Origin: Streptomyces deccanensis
GTDB taxonomy: Bacteria > Actinomycetota > Actinomycetes > Streptomycetales > Streptomycetaceae
Assembly: GCF_022385335.1 (NCBI RefSeq)
Contig: NZ_CP092431.1
Span: forward strand, 1,612,001 to 1,676,000
Reading direction: 5' to 3'
Length of the DNA stretch: 64,000 bases
Under the pieces are notes generated by a model, which worked only from the letters and a program-made list of their open reading frames with translations, ran no database searches and was not told the DNA's origin. Every line of letters begins with the position of its first letter. Position 1 is the first letter of the stretch. The position numbers and the translations under genes are program-made. Of this stretch, positions 8,437 to 16,717 are shown piece by piece.

Positions 8437-10182
8437 TCACCGCCGCCACAGTTCGATCTCCTTGGTGGCGGCGCGGGTGCGGCCGCCGACCAGTTCCTCC
8501 GGGAGGTGGAAGCGGGCCAGGATCGCCGGTGTCTCGGGCGGCACCTTGCCGGGGGTGGCCAGGGACACCAGGGCCATCGTGAGGAAGCCGAGCGGTACGG
8601 ACCAGAGGGCGGGCCAGGCCAGCAGGGCGTGCAGGGTGCCGGTGCCGGGGTATCCGGCCATGGTCGCGGCGACCGCGAGGAGGGCCGCCCCGCCCCCGAC
8701 GAGCATGCCCGCGGCCGCGCCCGGCGGGGTGAGGCGCCGCCACCAGATGCCGAGGACGAGCAGCGGGCAGAACGACGAGGCCGAGACGGCGAACGCGAGG
8801 CCGACCGCGTCGGCGACGGGCAGACCGCCGACCAGGACGCTCGCGGCGAGCGGCACCGCCATGGCGAGGACCGTGCCGAGCCGGAAGTGCCGTACGCCCC
8901 GGGCGGGCAGCACGTCCTGGGTGAGCACGCCGGCGACCGCCATGGTCAGTCCGGAGGCGGTCGACAGGAACGCGGCGAAGGCGCCGCCCGCGACCAGCGC
9001 GCCGAGCAGGTCGCCGCCGAGGCCGCCGATCATGCGGTCGGGGAGCAGGAGGACGGCCGCGTCGGCGTCGCCGGTGAGGGTGAGGTCGGGGGCGTAGAGC
9101 CGGCCGAGGGCCCCGTAGATCGGTGGGAGGAGGTAGAAGACGCCGATCATGCCGAGGACGACGACCGTGGTGCGGCGGGCGGCGACCCCGTCCGGGCTGG
9201 TGTAGAAGCGGACGACGACGTGGGGCAGGCCCATGGTGCCGAGGAAGGTGGCGAGGATCAGCCCGTAGGTGGCGTACAGGGGGCGTTCCTCGCGGCCGGA
9301 GGCGAGTGAGGTGGACATGCCGCCGTTGGTGCCCCGGTCGGCGACGGGGACGGTGTCGCCCTCGGTGAAGGTCAGTCGGGTGCCGCGGTCGATGCGGTGG
9401 GTGCCGGTGGGCAGGTCCACACGCCGGTCGTCGTAGCGGCGGCCGTCGATCGTGCCGGTGGCGGTGACGGTGAGCGGACCGCTGAGTTTCAGGTCGAGGG
9501 TCTCGTCGACGCGGACGACCCGTTGTTCGCGGAAGGTGGCGGGCTCGTCGAAGGCGTGGCGTGGGGCGCCGTCGCCCTGCCAGGCGAGGACGAGGAAGAG
9601 GGCGGGGACGAGGAGGGCGGTGAGCTTGAGCCAGTATTGGAAGGCCTGGACGAAGGTGATGCTGCGCATGCCGCCCGCGGCGACCGTGGCGGAGACGACG
9701 ACGGCGACGATGACGCCGCCGAGCCACTCGGGAGCGTCGGTGAGCACGTTCAACGTCAGTCCCGCGCCCTGGAGTTGGGGCAGGAGGTAGAGCCAGCCGA
9801 CGCCCACGACGAAGGCCCCCGCGAGCCGTCGTACGGTCTTGGAGGCGAGCCGTGCCTCGGCGAAGTCGGGCAGGGTGTAGGCACCGGAGCGGCGCAGCGG
9901 GGCGGCGACGAAGAGCAGGAGGACGAGGTAGCCGGCGGTGTAGCCGACCGGGTACCAGAGCATGTCGGGGCCCTGGACCAGCACCAGTCCCGCGATGCCG
10001 AGGAAGGAGGCGGCGGAGAGGTACTCGCCGCTGATGGCGGCCGCGTTGAGGCGGGGGCCGACGGTGCGGGAGGCGACGTAGAAGTCGGAGGTCGTGCGGG
10101 AGATGCGCAGGCCGAAGGCGCCGACGAAGACGGTCGCCACGACGACGAGGGCCACCGCGGGGACGGCGTAGTTCTCGTTCAT
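8437..10182 (-). CDS. Cation/monocarboxylate (acetate-type) symporter, SSS family
   Basis: Sodium:solute symporter of 581 residues with about 13 membrane helices, closest in pattern to ActP/MctP carboxylate transporters. Diagnostic stretches include GEYLSAASFLGIAGLV and LVQGPDMLWYPVGYTAGYL near the N-terminus. A hydrophilic loop of about 90 residues (about 225-315) interrupts the helices, as in other actinomycete members. The start ATG is the last of four ATGAACGAG copies in a 17-bp tandem repeat. A DUF485-like protein precedes it, the usual partner of such symporters, and a LytS/LytTR pair flanks the two. Substrate assignment is by family only. Confidence 0.88.
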   Translation of the reverse strand: MNENYAVPAVALVVVATVFVGAFGLRISRTTSDFYVASRTVGPRLNAAAISGEYLSAASFLGIAGLVLVQGPDMLWYPVGYTAGYLVLLLFVAAPLRRSGAYTLPDFAEARLASKTVRRLAGAFVVGVGWLYLLPQLQGAGLTLNVLTDAPEWLGGVIVAVVVSATVAAGGMRSITFVQAFQYWLKLTALLVPALFLVLAWQGDGAPRHAFDEPATFREQRVVRVDETLDLKLSGPLTVTATGTIDGRRYDDRRVDLPTGTHRIDRGTRLTFTEGDTVPVADRGTNGGMSTSLASGREERPLYATYGLILATFLGTMGLPHVVVRFYTSPDGVAARRTTVVVLGMIGVFYLLPPIYGALGRLYAPDLTLTGDADAAVLLLPDRMIGGLGGDLLGALVAGGAFAAFLSTASGLTMAVAGVLTQDVLPARGVRHFRLGTVLAMAVPLAASVLVGGLPVADAVGLAFAVSASSFCPLLVLGIWWRRLTPPGAAAGMLVGGGAALLAVAATMAGYPGTGTLHALLAWPALWSVPLGFLTMALVSLATPGKVPPETPAILARFHLPEELVGGRTRAATKEIELWRR

Positions 10183-10259
10183 GCCTTGCTCTCGTTCATG
10201 CCTTGCTCTCGTTCATGCCGTGCTCTCGTTCATGCCGTGCTCTCGGTCTCCTCGTTCAC
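10179..10259 (-). other. Ladder of ATGA-coupled mini-ORFs leading into the symporter gene
   Basis: Reading toward the symporter: GTG at 10259 opens VNEETESTA-stop, ATG at 10233 opens MNESTA-stop, and ATGs at 10216 and 10199 each open MNESKA-stop. Each stop TGA overlaps the next start as ATGA, and the last overlaps the symporter start. Shine-Dalgarno sites are weak, so ribosomes may reach the symporter by stop-and-restart. The layout is seen directly; translation of the mini-ORFs is inferred. Confidence 0.55.
10183..10233 (-). repeat. 17-bp tandem repeat that copies the symporter start region
   Basis: Three full 17-bp units precede the symporter start; on the minus strand each reads ATGAACGAGAGCA(A/C)GGC. 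ATGs lie at 10233, 10216, 10199 and the true start at 10182. The unit is not a multiple of three, so every copy shifts frame. Confidence 0.95.
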
Positions 10260-10280
10260 GGGTTCACTGCTCGCGTCGCC

Positions 10281-10652
10281 TCAGCGGTCCTCGACGAGGC
10301 GGACGAGGTCCTGTTCGTTGCGTTCGGCGCGGCGTACGTGCCGGCGGGCGAGGAGGACCAGCGGGGGGTAGACGCCGAAGCCGAGGAGGGCCCATTCCAG
10401 GCCGGCGCCGTCCGGCATCGCGGCGAAGACCAGGGGCAGCGGGCCGACCAGCAGGACCAGGACCGCGAACACGGCGAGCGCGGAGCGGAGTTGGCTGCGC
10501 ATGAGGGAGCGTACGTAGGTGTGGCCGAGGGTGGTCTGTTCGTCGATCTCGGTGCGGGGGCGCTGGTGGCCGGAGGGGCGGGGGGTGCGGCGGGGCACCC
10601 CGGTGACGACGACGCGGCGTTCGACACGGCGTTCGGTGGGGTCGTTCGGCAT
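10281..10652 (-). CDS. DUF485-like small membrane protein
   Basis: A 123-residue protein with a charged N-terminus and two predicted membrane helices (about 57-78 and 84-102), followed by a basic stretch. Small DUF485-type proteins accompany acetate/pyruvate symporters, and this one is directly upstream of one. The ATG follows GAGGAG. It begins 9 bp after the LytTR regulator stop. The family call rests mostly on size, topology and position; its biochemical role is not established. Confidence 0.65.
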   Translation of the reverse strand: MPNDPTERRVERRVVVTGVPRRTPRPSGHQRPRTEIDEQTTLGHTYVRSLMRSQLRSALAVFAVLVLLVGPLPLVFAAMPDGAGLEWALLGFGVYPPLVLLARRHVRRAERNEQDLVRLVEDR

Positions 10653-10661
10653 GGCCGCTCC

Positions 10662-11429
10662 TCAGCCCGTGGTCCGGCGCATCAGCAGATCGCGCAGTTC
10701 GCGGGCGTGGCGGCGGCTGACCTGGAGTTCCACGGGGCCGACGAGGACGCTGACCGTGCCCGCGTCCAGGCGGAGTTCGCCGACGTGGCGCAGGGCGACG
10801 AGATGGCGGCGGTGGATGCGGACGAACCCGCGTGCGCGCCAGCGCTCCTCGAGGGTCGACAGGGGGATGCGGACGAGGTGGCTGCCCTGCGGGGTGTGCA
10901 GTCGGGCGTAGTCGCCCTGGGCCTCGACGTGGGTGATGTCGTCGACGGCGACGAAGCGGGTCACCCCGCCGAGCTCGACGGGTATCTGGTCGGGGTCGGG
11001 TTCGTGGACGGGGATCGGCGGGGCGGGCGCCGTGGTCGCCTCGCGGAGCTGGGCGGCCCGGCGGATCGCCTCGGCGAGGCGTTCCCGGCGTACCGGTTTG
11101 AGGACGTAGTCGACGGCCTTGAGGTCGAAGGCCTGGACGGCGAAGCCCTCGTGCGCGGTGACGAAGACGACCAGCGGGGGCCGGGCGAAGCCGGTGAGGA
11201 GGCGGGCGAGGTCGAGGCCGTCGAGTCCGGCCATCTGGATGTCGAGGAAGACGACGTCGATCGCCTCGGGTCCGTCGGGGCCGGACTCCAGGGCGCGGTT
11301 GATCCGCCGCAGTGCCTCGGTGGCGTCGTTCGCGCCCTCGGCGCTGCCGACCCGTGGATCCGCGTTCAGCAGGTACAGCAGCTCCTCCAGGGAGGGTTTC
11401 TCGTCATCGACGGCGAGCGCGCGCAGCAT
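10662..11429 (-). CDS. LytTR-family response regulator
   Basis: A 255-residue two-domain regulator. The receiver domain (about 1-120) has the acidic pair in AVDDEKPS, phospho-acceptor Asp in VVFLDIQMAG (near 58), Thr in VFVTAHEG and Lys in DYVLKPVRR. The LytTR DNA-binding domain occupies about 150-250 (VDDITHVEAQGDYARLHT ... IHRRHLVALRHV). It is the first gene of the operon with the symporter and the matching LytS-type kinase. The start has no clear Shine-Dalgarno, so the mRNA may be leaderless or nearly so; the frame stays open upstream but lacks domain similarity. Confidence 0.88.
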   Translation of the reverse strand: MLRALAVDDEKPSLEELLYLLNADPRVGSAEGANDATEALRRINRALESGPDGPEAIDVVFLDIQMAGLDGLDLARLLTGFARPPLVVFVTAHEGFAVQAFDLKAVDYVLKPVRRERLAEAIRRAAQLREATTAPAPPIPVHEPDPDQIPVELGGVTRFVAVDDITHVEAQGDYARLHTPQGSHLVRIPLSTLEERWRARGFVRIHRRHLVALRHVGELRLDAGTVSVLVGPVELQVSRRHARELRDLLMRRTTG

Positions 11430-11531
11430 GAACGTGGAGTGTAGGAGTAATTCGTACTCATGCACACGGGCGCGCGGCGGAGGCCTTCGCGGCGGGGGTC
11501 GCGGACGCCTCCCGCTGGCTACAGTGCCCTC

Positions 11532-12023
11532 ATGAACAGCAAGTCCGCGGCGTTCGACGAGCTCGACCGCAAGATCATCACGGCGTTGATGGCGAACGCG
11601 AGGACCAGCTTCGCCGAGATCGGCTCGGACATCGGTCTGTCGGCCACCGCGGTCAAGCGGCGGGTGGACCGGCTGCGCGAGACCGGGGTCATCACCGGCT
11701 TCACGGCGACGGTGCAACCGGCGGCGCTCGGCTGGCGCACGGAGGCGTACGTGGAGGTGTACTGCGAGGGCGCAGCGCCGCCCCGGCGGCTCGCGGAGGT
11801 GGTGCGCAACCATCCGGAGATCACGGCGGCGATGACGGTGACCGGGGGCGCGGACGCGCTGCTGCACGTGCGGGCGGTGGACGTGGAGCACTTCGAGGAG
11901 GTGCTGGAGCGGATCCGCACCGAGCCGTTCATCCGGAAGACGATCAGCTACATGGTGCTGTCGCACCTGCTGCCGGAGGCTCCGGAGGCCGCCGCGACCC
12001 AGGACGCAGCGAACGTGCGTTGA
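11532..12023 (+). CDS. Lrp/AsnC-family transcriptional regulator
   Basis: A 163-residue feast/famine regulator with an N-terminal winged helix (FDELDRKIITALMANARTS, recognition region SDIGLSATAVKRRVDRLRE) and a C-terminal ligand-binding domain (about 65-145). I chose the ATG at the start of the DNA-binding domain; the open frame upstream is not similar to the family. The next genes encode an amidinohydrolase and ornithine aminotransferase, so an arginine- or ornithine-responsive role is likely by context. Inverted repeats in the 122-bp gap downstream could be its operators. Confidence 0.9.
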   Translation: MNSKSAAFDELDRKIITALMANARTSFAEIGSDIGLSATAVKRRVDRLRETGVITGFTATVQPAALGWRTEAYVEVYCEGAAPPRRLAEVVRNHPEITAAMTVTGGADALLHVRAVDVEHFEEVLERIRTEPFIRKTISYMVLSHLLPEAPEAAATQDAANVR

Positions 12024-12031
12024 GCTCGCCA

Positions 12032-12067
12032 AACACGCAGCATTACTGCGCGAACACGCAACGTTCG
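12032..12067. promoter_or_regulatory. Candidate Lrp-type operator before the amidinohydrolase gene
   Basis: Two adjacent inverted repeats, CGCAG-5 nt-CTGCG (12036-12050) and CGAAC-7 nt-GTTCG (12051-12067), plus a direct repeat AACACGCA at 12032 and 12053. They lie between the Lrp gene and the arginine-related operon it probably controls. Confidence 0.45.
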
Positions 12068-12145
12068 TTCCTTGTCGTGCGCCTGGGCCGATTCCTACCG
12101 TGGTGTCATCCCCGTCGACACCGTCAGGAAGCGGAGAAACCCTCT

Positions 12146-12976
12146 GTGCCCGACAGCCGTGTGCCGCGCCTTCGGCGCTTTCTCGTCTGCGAACCCAGAC
12201 ACTTCGCCGTGCAGTACTCGATCAATCCGTGGATGCATCCGGACACCCCCGTGGATGTCGACCTCGCCCAGGACCAGTGGCAGGAGCTGATCCGCGCCTA
12301 TCGGGCCCATGGTCACACCGTGGACTCCGTGGAGCCGGTGGCGGCGCTGCCGGACATGGTGTTCGCGGCCAACTGCGCGCTCGTCCTCGGCGGCCGTGTC
12401 CTCGGCTCGCTGTTCCACGCGCCCGAGCGACGCCCCGAGTCCACCGCCTACGACGCCTGGTTCAAGAACGCCGGGTACGAGGTGTTCCGCTCCGAGGCGG
12501 TGTGCGAGGGGGAGGGCGATCTGGTGCCGACCGGTCGCTATCTGCTCGCCGGGACCGGCTTCCGCACCACCCGTGAGGCGCATCGCCTGGCGCAGGAGTT
12601 CTTCGGCGTCCCCGTGATCAGCCTCCAGCTGGTGGACCCGCGTTTCTACCATCTGGACACGGCGCTGTTCGTCCTGGACGACGGCGGCGACGGCTCCGCG
12701 GGCAACATCGCCTACTACCCGGAGGCGTTCTCCCCCGGCAGCCGCGCGGTCCTCGCCCGCCTGTACCCGGACGCGGTGATCGCCACCCGCGAGGACGCCA
12801 TGGCCTTCGGCCTGAACTCGGTGTCCGACGGCCGCCATGTGTTCATCTCGCCCCGCGCCAAGGACCTCGCCGACCAGCTCGCCCGGCAGGGCTACGTTCC
12901 CGTCCCCGTCGACCTGTCGGAGTTCCAGAAGGCCGGCGGCGGCATCAAGTGCGTCACTCAGGAGATCCGCTCATGA
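12146..12976 (+). CDS. Dimethylargininase-like amidinohydrolase
   Basis: Guanidino-modifying enzyme superfamily member of 276 residues, close to the usual length of dimethylarginine dimethylaminohydrolases, which convert methylarginines to citrulline and methylamines. Substrate-binding LVCEPRHF is near the N-terminus, the His of HLDTALFVLDD near 171, and the nucleophile Cys is in GGIKCVTQEIR at the extreme C-terminus. The GTG start is preceded by a purine-rich GCGGAG at good spacing, whereas longer versions lack similarity. It overlaps ornithine aminotransferase by ATGA. Arginine deiminase or another hydrolase specificity is possible. Confidence 0.82.
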   Translation: MPDSRVPRLRRFLVCEPRHFAVQYSINPWMHPDTPVDVDLAQDQWQELIRAYRAHGHTVDSVEPVAALPDMVFAANCALVLGGRVLGSLFHAPERRPESTAYDAWFKNAGYEVFRSEAVCEGEGDLVPTGRYLLAGTGFRTTREAHRLAQEFFGVPVISLQLVDPRFYHLDTALFVLDDGGDGSAGNIAYYPEAFSPGSRAVLARLYPDAVIATREDAMAFGLNSVSDGRHVFISPRAKDLADQLARQGYVPVPVDLSEFQKAGGGIKCVTQEIRS

Positions 12977-14199
12977 CCGCTCCCGTCCGCGCACGTTCGT
13001 CGGCCGACCTCATCCGTGCCGAGGAGCCCGTCCTCGCGCACAACTACCACCCGCTGCCCGTGGTCGTCGCCCGTGCCGAGGGCACCTGGGTCGTGGACGT
13101 CGAGGGCCGCCGCTATCTCGACATGCTGGCCGGCTACTCCGCGCTCAACTTCGGCCACCGCCACCCGGCGCTGATCGAGGCCGCGCACCGCCAGCTCGAC
13201 ACCCTCACCCTGACCTCGCGGGCCTTCCACAACGACCGGCTCGCCGAGTTCGCCGAGTCGCTGGCCGAGCTGACCGGCCTGGACATGGTGCTGCCGATGA
13301 ACACGGGCGCCGAGGCCGTGGAGAGCGCGATCAAGGTGGCCCGCAAGTGGGCGTACGAGGTGAAGGGCGTCCCGGCCGACCGGGCGACGATCGTGGTGGC
13401 CGACGGCAACTTCCACGGCCGGACCACGACGATCGTCAGCTTCTCCACGGACCCGGTGGCCCGGGACGGCTTCGGCCCGTTCACGCCCGGGTTCCGGGTG
13501 GTCCCGTACAACGACCTCGCGGCGCTGGAGGCGGCGGTCGACGAGACGACGGCCGCCGTGCTCATCGAGCCCATCCAGGGTGAGGCGGGCGTCCTCATCC
13601 CGGACGACGGCTATCTGCGCGGGGTCCGCGAGCTGACCCGGCGCGCCGGTTGTCTGTTCATCGCGGACGAGATCCAGTCGGGCCTCGGCCGCACCGGCCG
13701 GACGCTCGCCGTCGAGCACGAGGACGTGCTGCCCGACGCCGTCCTGCTCGGCAAGGCGCTCGGCGGCGGCATCGTGCCGGTGTCGGCGGTGGTGGCCCGT
13801 CGTGAGGTGCTGTCGGTCCTGCGGCCCGGCGAGCACGGCTCGACGTTCGGCGGCAACCCGCTCGCCGCGGCGGTCGGGTCGGCGGTGGTCGAGCTGCTGC
13901 GCACCGGGGAGTTCCAGCTCCGGGCCGCCGAACTGGGCGGCGTGCTGCGGGAGGGGCTCACCGAACTGGTCGGCCGGGGCGTGGTCGGCTTCCGGGCGCG
14001 CGGACTGTGGGCGGGCGTCGACGTCGACCCCGCGATCGGCACGGGCCGCGAGATCAGTCACCGGCTCATGGAGCGGGGCATCCTGGTCAAGGACACCCAC
14101 GGCTCGACCATCCGTCTGGCGCCGCCCCTGACGATCACGGGGACGGAACTCCGGTCGGCGCTGGGGACGTTGGGGGAGGTTCTGGGCGAGGCCTCCTGA
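12973..14199 (+). CDS. rocD: Ornithine aminotransferase
   Basis: PLP-dependent class III aminotransferase of 408 residues that converts ornithine plus 2-oxoglutarate to glutamate semialdehyde and glutamate. The N-terminal HNYHPLPVV and GYSALNFGHRHP stretches are typical of ornithine aminotransferases. The cofactor-binding Asp is in LFIADEIQSGLGRTG, and the Schiff-base Lys in LLGKALGGGIVPVSAV (near 260). The start overlaps the previous stop by 4 bp, so translation is coupled. With the amidinohydrolase it suggests a route from (methyl)arginine or ornithine toward glutamate. Confidence 0.93.
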   Translation: MTAPVRARSSADLIRAEEPVLAHNYHPLPVVVARAEGTWVVDVEGRRYLDMLAGYSALNFGHRHPALIEAAHRQLDTLTLTSRAFHNDRLAEFAESLAELTGLDMVLPMNTGAEAVESAIKVARKWAYEVKGVPADRATIVVADGNFHGRTTTIVSFSTDPVARDGFGPFTPGFRVVPYNDLAALEAAVDETTAAVLIEPIQGEAGVLIPDDGYLRGVRELTRRAGCLFIADEIQSGLGRTGRTLAVEHEDVLPDAVLLGKALGGGIVPVSAVVARREVLSVLRPGEHGSTFGGNPLAAAVGSAVVELLRTGEFQLRAAELGGVLREGLTELVGRGVVGFRARGLWAGVDVDPAIGTGREISHRLMERGILVKDTHGSTIRLAPPLTITGTELRSALGTLGEVLGEAS

Positions 14200-14205
14200 G
14201 CCGCA

Positions 14206-14242
14206 CCGCACCGCCGAGTCCGGTCATGGCTCGGCGGTGCGG
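14206..14242. terminator. Convergent terminator between rocD and the phosphatase gene
   Basis: Perfect 13-bp inverted repeat CCGCACCGCCGAG / CTCGGCGGTGCGG with an 11-nt loop. The phosphatase stop codon lies in the loop and the right arm is inside its coding end. Confidence 0.7.
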
Positions 14243-16335
14243 TGGGGCCGGAGCAGCAGCAGGGCGATGTCGTCGGTGTGCCGGCCGGTGCGGTGGGTGT
14301 GGTGGACGAGGTCGTCCACGAGTCGGTGCAGCGGGAGGTCACCGGACTCGCCGAGGTGGTCGGCGAGGTCGGCGATGGTCCGGCCGATGTCGGTGCCGGG
14401 GTCCTCCACCAGGCCGTCGGTGTAGAGGGCGAGCAGCGTCTCGGGACCCAGGGACAGCGTGGTGAGCGGGTAGGCGGGCGTCCCGATGCCGATGCCGAGC
14501 GGGGGGCCGGGGCGGATGTCGACGGGACGGGTGCGGCCGTCGGGCGCGCGCAGGAGCGGTGGGGGGTGTCCGGCACCGGCGAGGGTGGCCCGGTGACGGG
14601 CGAGGTCGAGGTGGGCGTACAGGCAGGAGACGAAGCGGCCGGCGTTCAGGTCGGCGAGGTCGCGGTCGGTGCGGGTGAGGACCTGGTCGGGCGTGGCTCC
14701 GGCCGTGGCGTGGGCGTGGACGGCCATGCGCACCTGTCCCATGAGGGCGGCGGCCGCCATGTCGTGCCCCTGCACGTCTCCGATGACCGCGGCGGCGGTG
14801 GTGTCGGTGAGGCGGATGAGGTCGTAGAAGTCGCCGCCGACGTCCATGCCGTGGCTCGCGGGGAGGTAGCGGGCGGCGACCTCCAGGCCGGTCACGGTCG
14901 GCAGGGCGTGCGGCAGGAGGGTCTGCTGCAGGGCGTGGGCGAGGTTGTGTTTGACGTCGTAGAGGCGTGCGCGGTCCAGGGCCTGGGCGATGAGCCCGGC
15001 GAGGGGCGTGAGGAGGGAACGCTCGGCGGCGGAGAAGGGGTGGGGCTCGTCGTAGGCGAGCAGCAGGCAGCCGATGGGGTGCCCGGAGCTGAGCAGGGGC
15101 AGGAAGGCCCACGCGTGCTTGTCGGAGATCTGCGGGGCTCTCGGGTAGAGGCGGGCGAGTTCACCGCGGTCGGCGAAGAAGGAGGCGGCTCCGGTGGTCA
15201 GCGCGCGCCCGGCGGGGGTCAGGTCGGCGTCCGTGGGCAGGCCGTCGAACTGCTCGATGACGGCGGGGTCGTAGCCCCGGGCCCCGATGATCTGGATGCG
15301 GCCGGCCTGCGCGGTGGACATGATCATGCCGTGGGCGCCGAAGGCGGGCAGGATCCGGTCGGCGACCAGGTCGACGACGTCCTGGACGCCGACGGCCTCC
15401 GTCAGGGCCGCCGCCAGCGCCATCAGCAGGTGGATGCGGCTGTGCGTCGGGGTGCCGGTGAAGGTCGGCCGCCCGCCGAGGGGCCGGGAGGACGGGTCCG
15501 GGGCGATGAGGACGCTGGTACCGCTGTCGTCCGTCTGGAGGCGGAGGTCGAGCCACTGGTTCGGGGGCCGCAGGACGGTCAGGGCGACCGGCTCGCGGCT
15601 GCTCATGGCGGTGCGGTACGCGTCCATGTACGCGATGTTGTCGAGCCAGGTCAGTGACTGCCACGGTCGTGTGCCGAGCAGTTGTTCGGCCGGTCTGGCC
15701 AGCAGTCCGGCGGCCGCGGCGTTCACGTAGGTGATGCGGCCACCGAGGTCGAGGGCGAGCGTGCCGAGGGGCAGGCGTTCCACCAGCCGGGCCGCCTCGG
15801 ACCCGGATTGCGGTACCGCTTCCGGGCGGTCGGGGCGGACGAAGCGGGGCCGCTTGGGGATGGGCGGAGGCAGGGCGGCCCCGTCCAGTACGCGGGCGAT
15901 ACGGCGGGCACCGGCCATGATCCGGCCGCGCTCCCGGCGGCTGAGGACCGGTGACCGGCCCGGGGACCACATCAGCAGCAGGGCGCCCCGGCAGTGCCGG
16001 ATCCCCGTGAGCGGGACGACCGCGAACGCGACCTGGTAGGGGATGCTCGCCGCGACGCGCGGATAGCAGCGGGCCAACTCGTCCAGTGAACTGACCCAGA
16101 CGAGCCGCTCGTTGCGTATCGCGTCCTGGGTCGGGCCGTGGACGGCGTAGGGGGCCCGCCACCACGGCGCGAAGGCGTCGACCGGGACACCGCACAGGGC
16201 GATCAGGCCGAGGACGGCCTCGGCCGGGTCCAGGACGTAGACGCCCGCGGACCTGGCGCCCGTACGGCGCACGATCGCCGCCAGGGTCTCACCGAGCGGA
16301 TCGGCCGCACCCGGCTCCGCACCGGGCCCGGTCAT
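14224..16335 (-). CDS. SpoIIE-type PP2C phosphatase with GAF and PAS sensor domains
   Basis: A 703-residue soluble signalling protein. The order is a GAF-like region (about 10-165), PAS (about 185-270, LGTLALDLGGRITYVNAAAAG), a second GAF (about 295-450) and a C-terminal SpoIIE phosphatase domain (about 470-695) with metal-binding DVGGDFYD and IGDVQGHDMAAAALM. Such proteins dephosphorylate anti-anti-sigma factors and so control sigma-factor release in Streptomyces. No obvious partner anti-sigma factor is adjacent; an RsbW-like kinase lies 14 kb away. The ATG start is the only one giving the full N-terminal domain. Confidence 0.9.
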   Translation of the reverse strand: MTGPGAEPGAADPLGETLAAIVRRTGARSAGVYVLDPAEAVLGLIALCGVPVDAFAPWWRAPYAVHGPTQDAIRNERLVWVSSLDELARCYPRVAASIPYQVAFAVVPLTGIRHCRGALLLMWSPGRSPVLSRRERGRIMAGARRIARVLDGAALPPPIPKRPRFVRPDRPEAVPQSGSEAARLVERLPLGTLALDLGGRITYVNAAAAGLLARPAEQLLGTRPWQSLTWLDNIAYMDAYRTAMSSREPVALTVLRPPNQWLDLRLQTDDSGTSVLIAPDPSSRPLGGRPTFTGTPTHSRIHLLMALAAALTEAVGVQDVVDLVADRILPAFGAHGMIMSTAQAGRIQIIGARGYDPAVIEQFDGLPTDADLTPAGRALTTGAASFFADRGELARLYPRAPQISDKHAWAFLPLLSSGHPIGCLLLAYDEPHPFSAAERSLLTPLAGLIAQALDRARLYDVKHNLAHALQQTLLPHALPTVTGLEVAARYLPASHGMDVGGDFYDLIRLTDTTAAAVIGDVQGHDMAAAALMGQVRMAVHAHATAGATPDQVLTRTDRDLADLNAGRFVSCLYAHLDLARHRATLAGAGHPPPLLRAPDGRTRPVDIRPGPPLGIGIGTPAYPLTTLSLGPETLLALYTDGLVEDPGTDIGRTIADLADHLGESGDLPLHRLVDDLVHHTHRTGRHTDDIALLLLRPHRTAEP

Positions 16336-16717
16336 TCGGCGCCACGCCCTACGCGCATATGCCGACGCTAAGCCCGCCCACGGGAGACGGCATGTCGATC
16401 AGGCGGCGACGCCGGCCGGGGGTACCGGCGGGAGCGCGCGTGCGGGTGTCACGGGTGCGGCGGCTGCCGCCACGCCCCCACGGCCACCAGCCCCCTCCCC
16501 GCGACCCCCTCCCCCGGCTGCCGGTCGACCCCCGCTGTTCGGTTTGCTCCGGCCTCCTCCCGGTGACGTGGCACGTCGGGCTACGATCAATCGTCGACAC
16601 GCAGGACGAGGCCCACCAGCGCTCATGCGCCTGACGCAGCGTCAGCGAGGTCAGCGAGGAGTCCTCGTGAGTCCGAACACGTCCACAGAGCCGATCCGGT
16701 AGCGCGAGGGAGACGCC
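16336..16717. other. Divergent intergenic region between phosphatase and acyltransferase genes
   Basis: A 382-bp gap. It holds TACGAT (16582-16587), a possible -10, overlapped by the inverted repeat ACGAT-CA-ATCGT (16583-16594). It also holds a second palindrome, CTGACG-CAG-CGTCAG (16631-16645), nearer the acyltransferase gene. I see no convincing coding sequence; the left part is GC-rich without clear structure. Confidence 0.5.

Noticed and set aside
10183..10233. Repeat as a CRISPR or transposon end
   Set aside because: Contiguous 17-bp units without spacers; each unit is a copy of the downstream start region, pointing to slippage.
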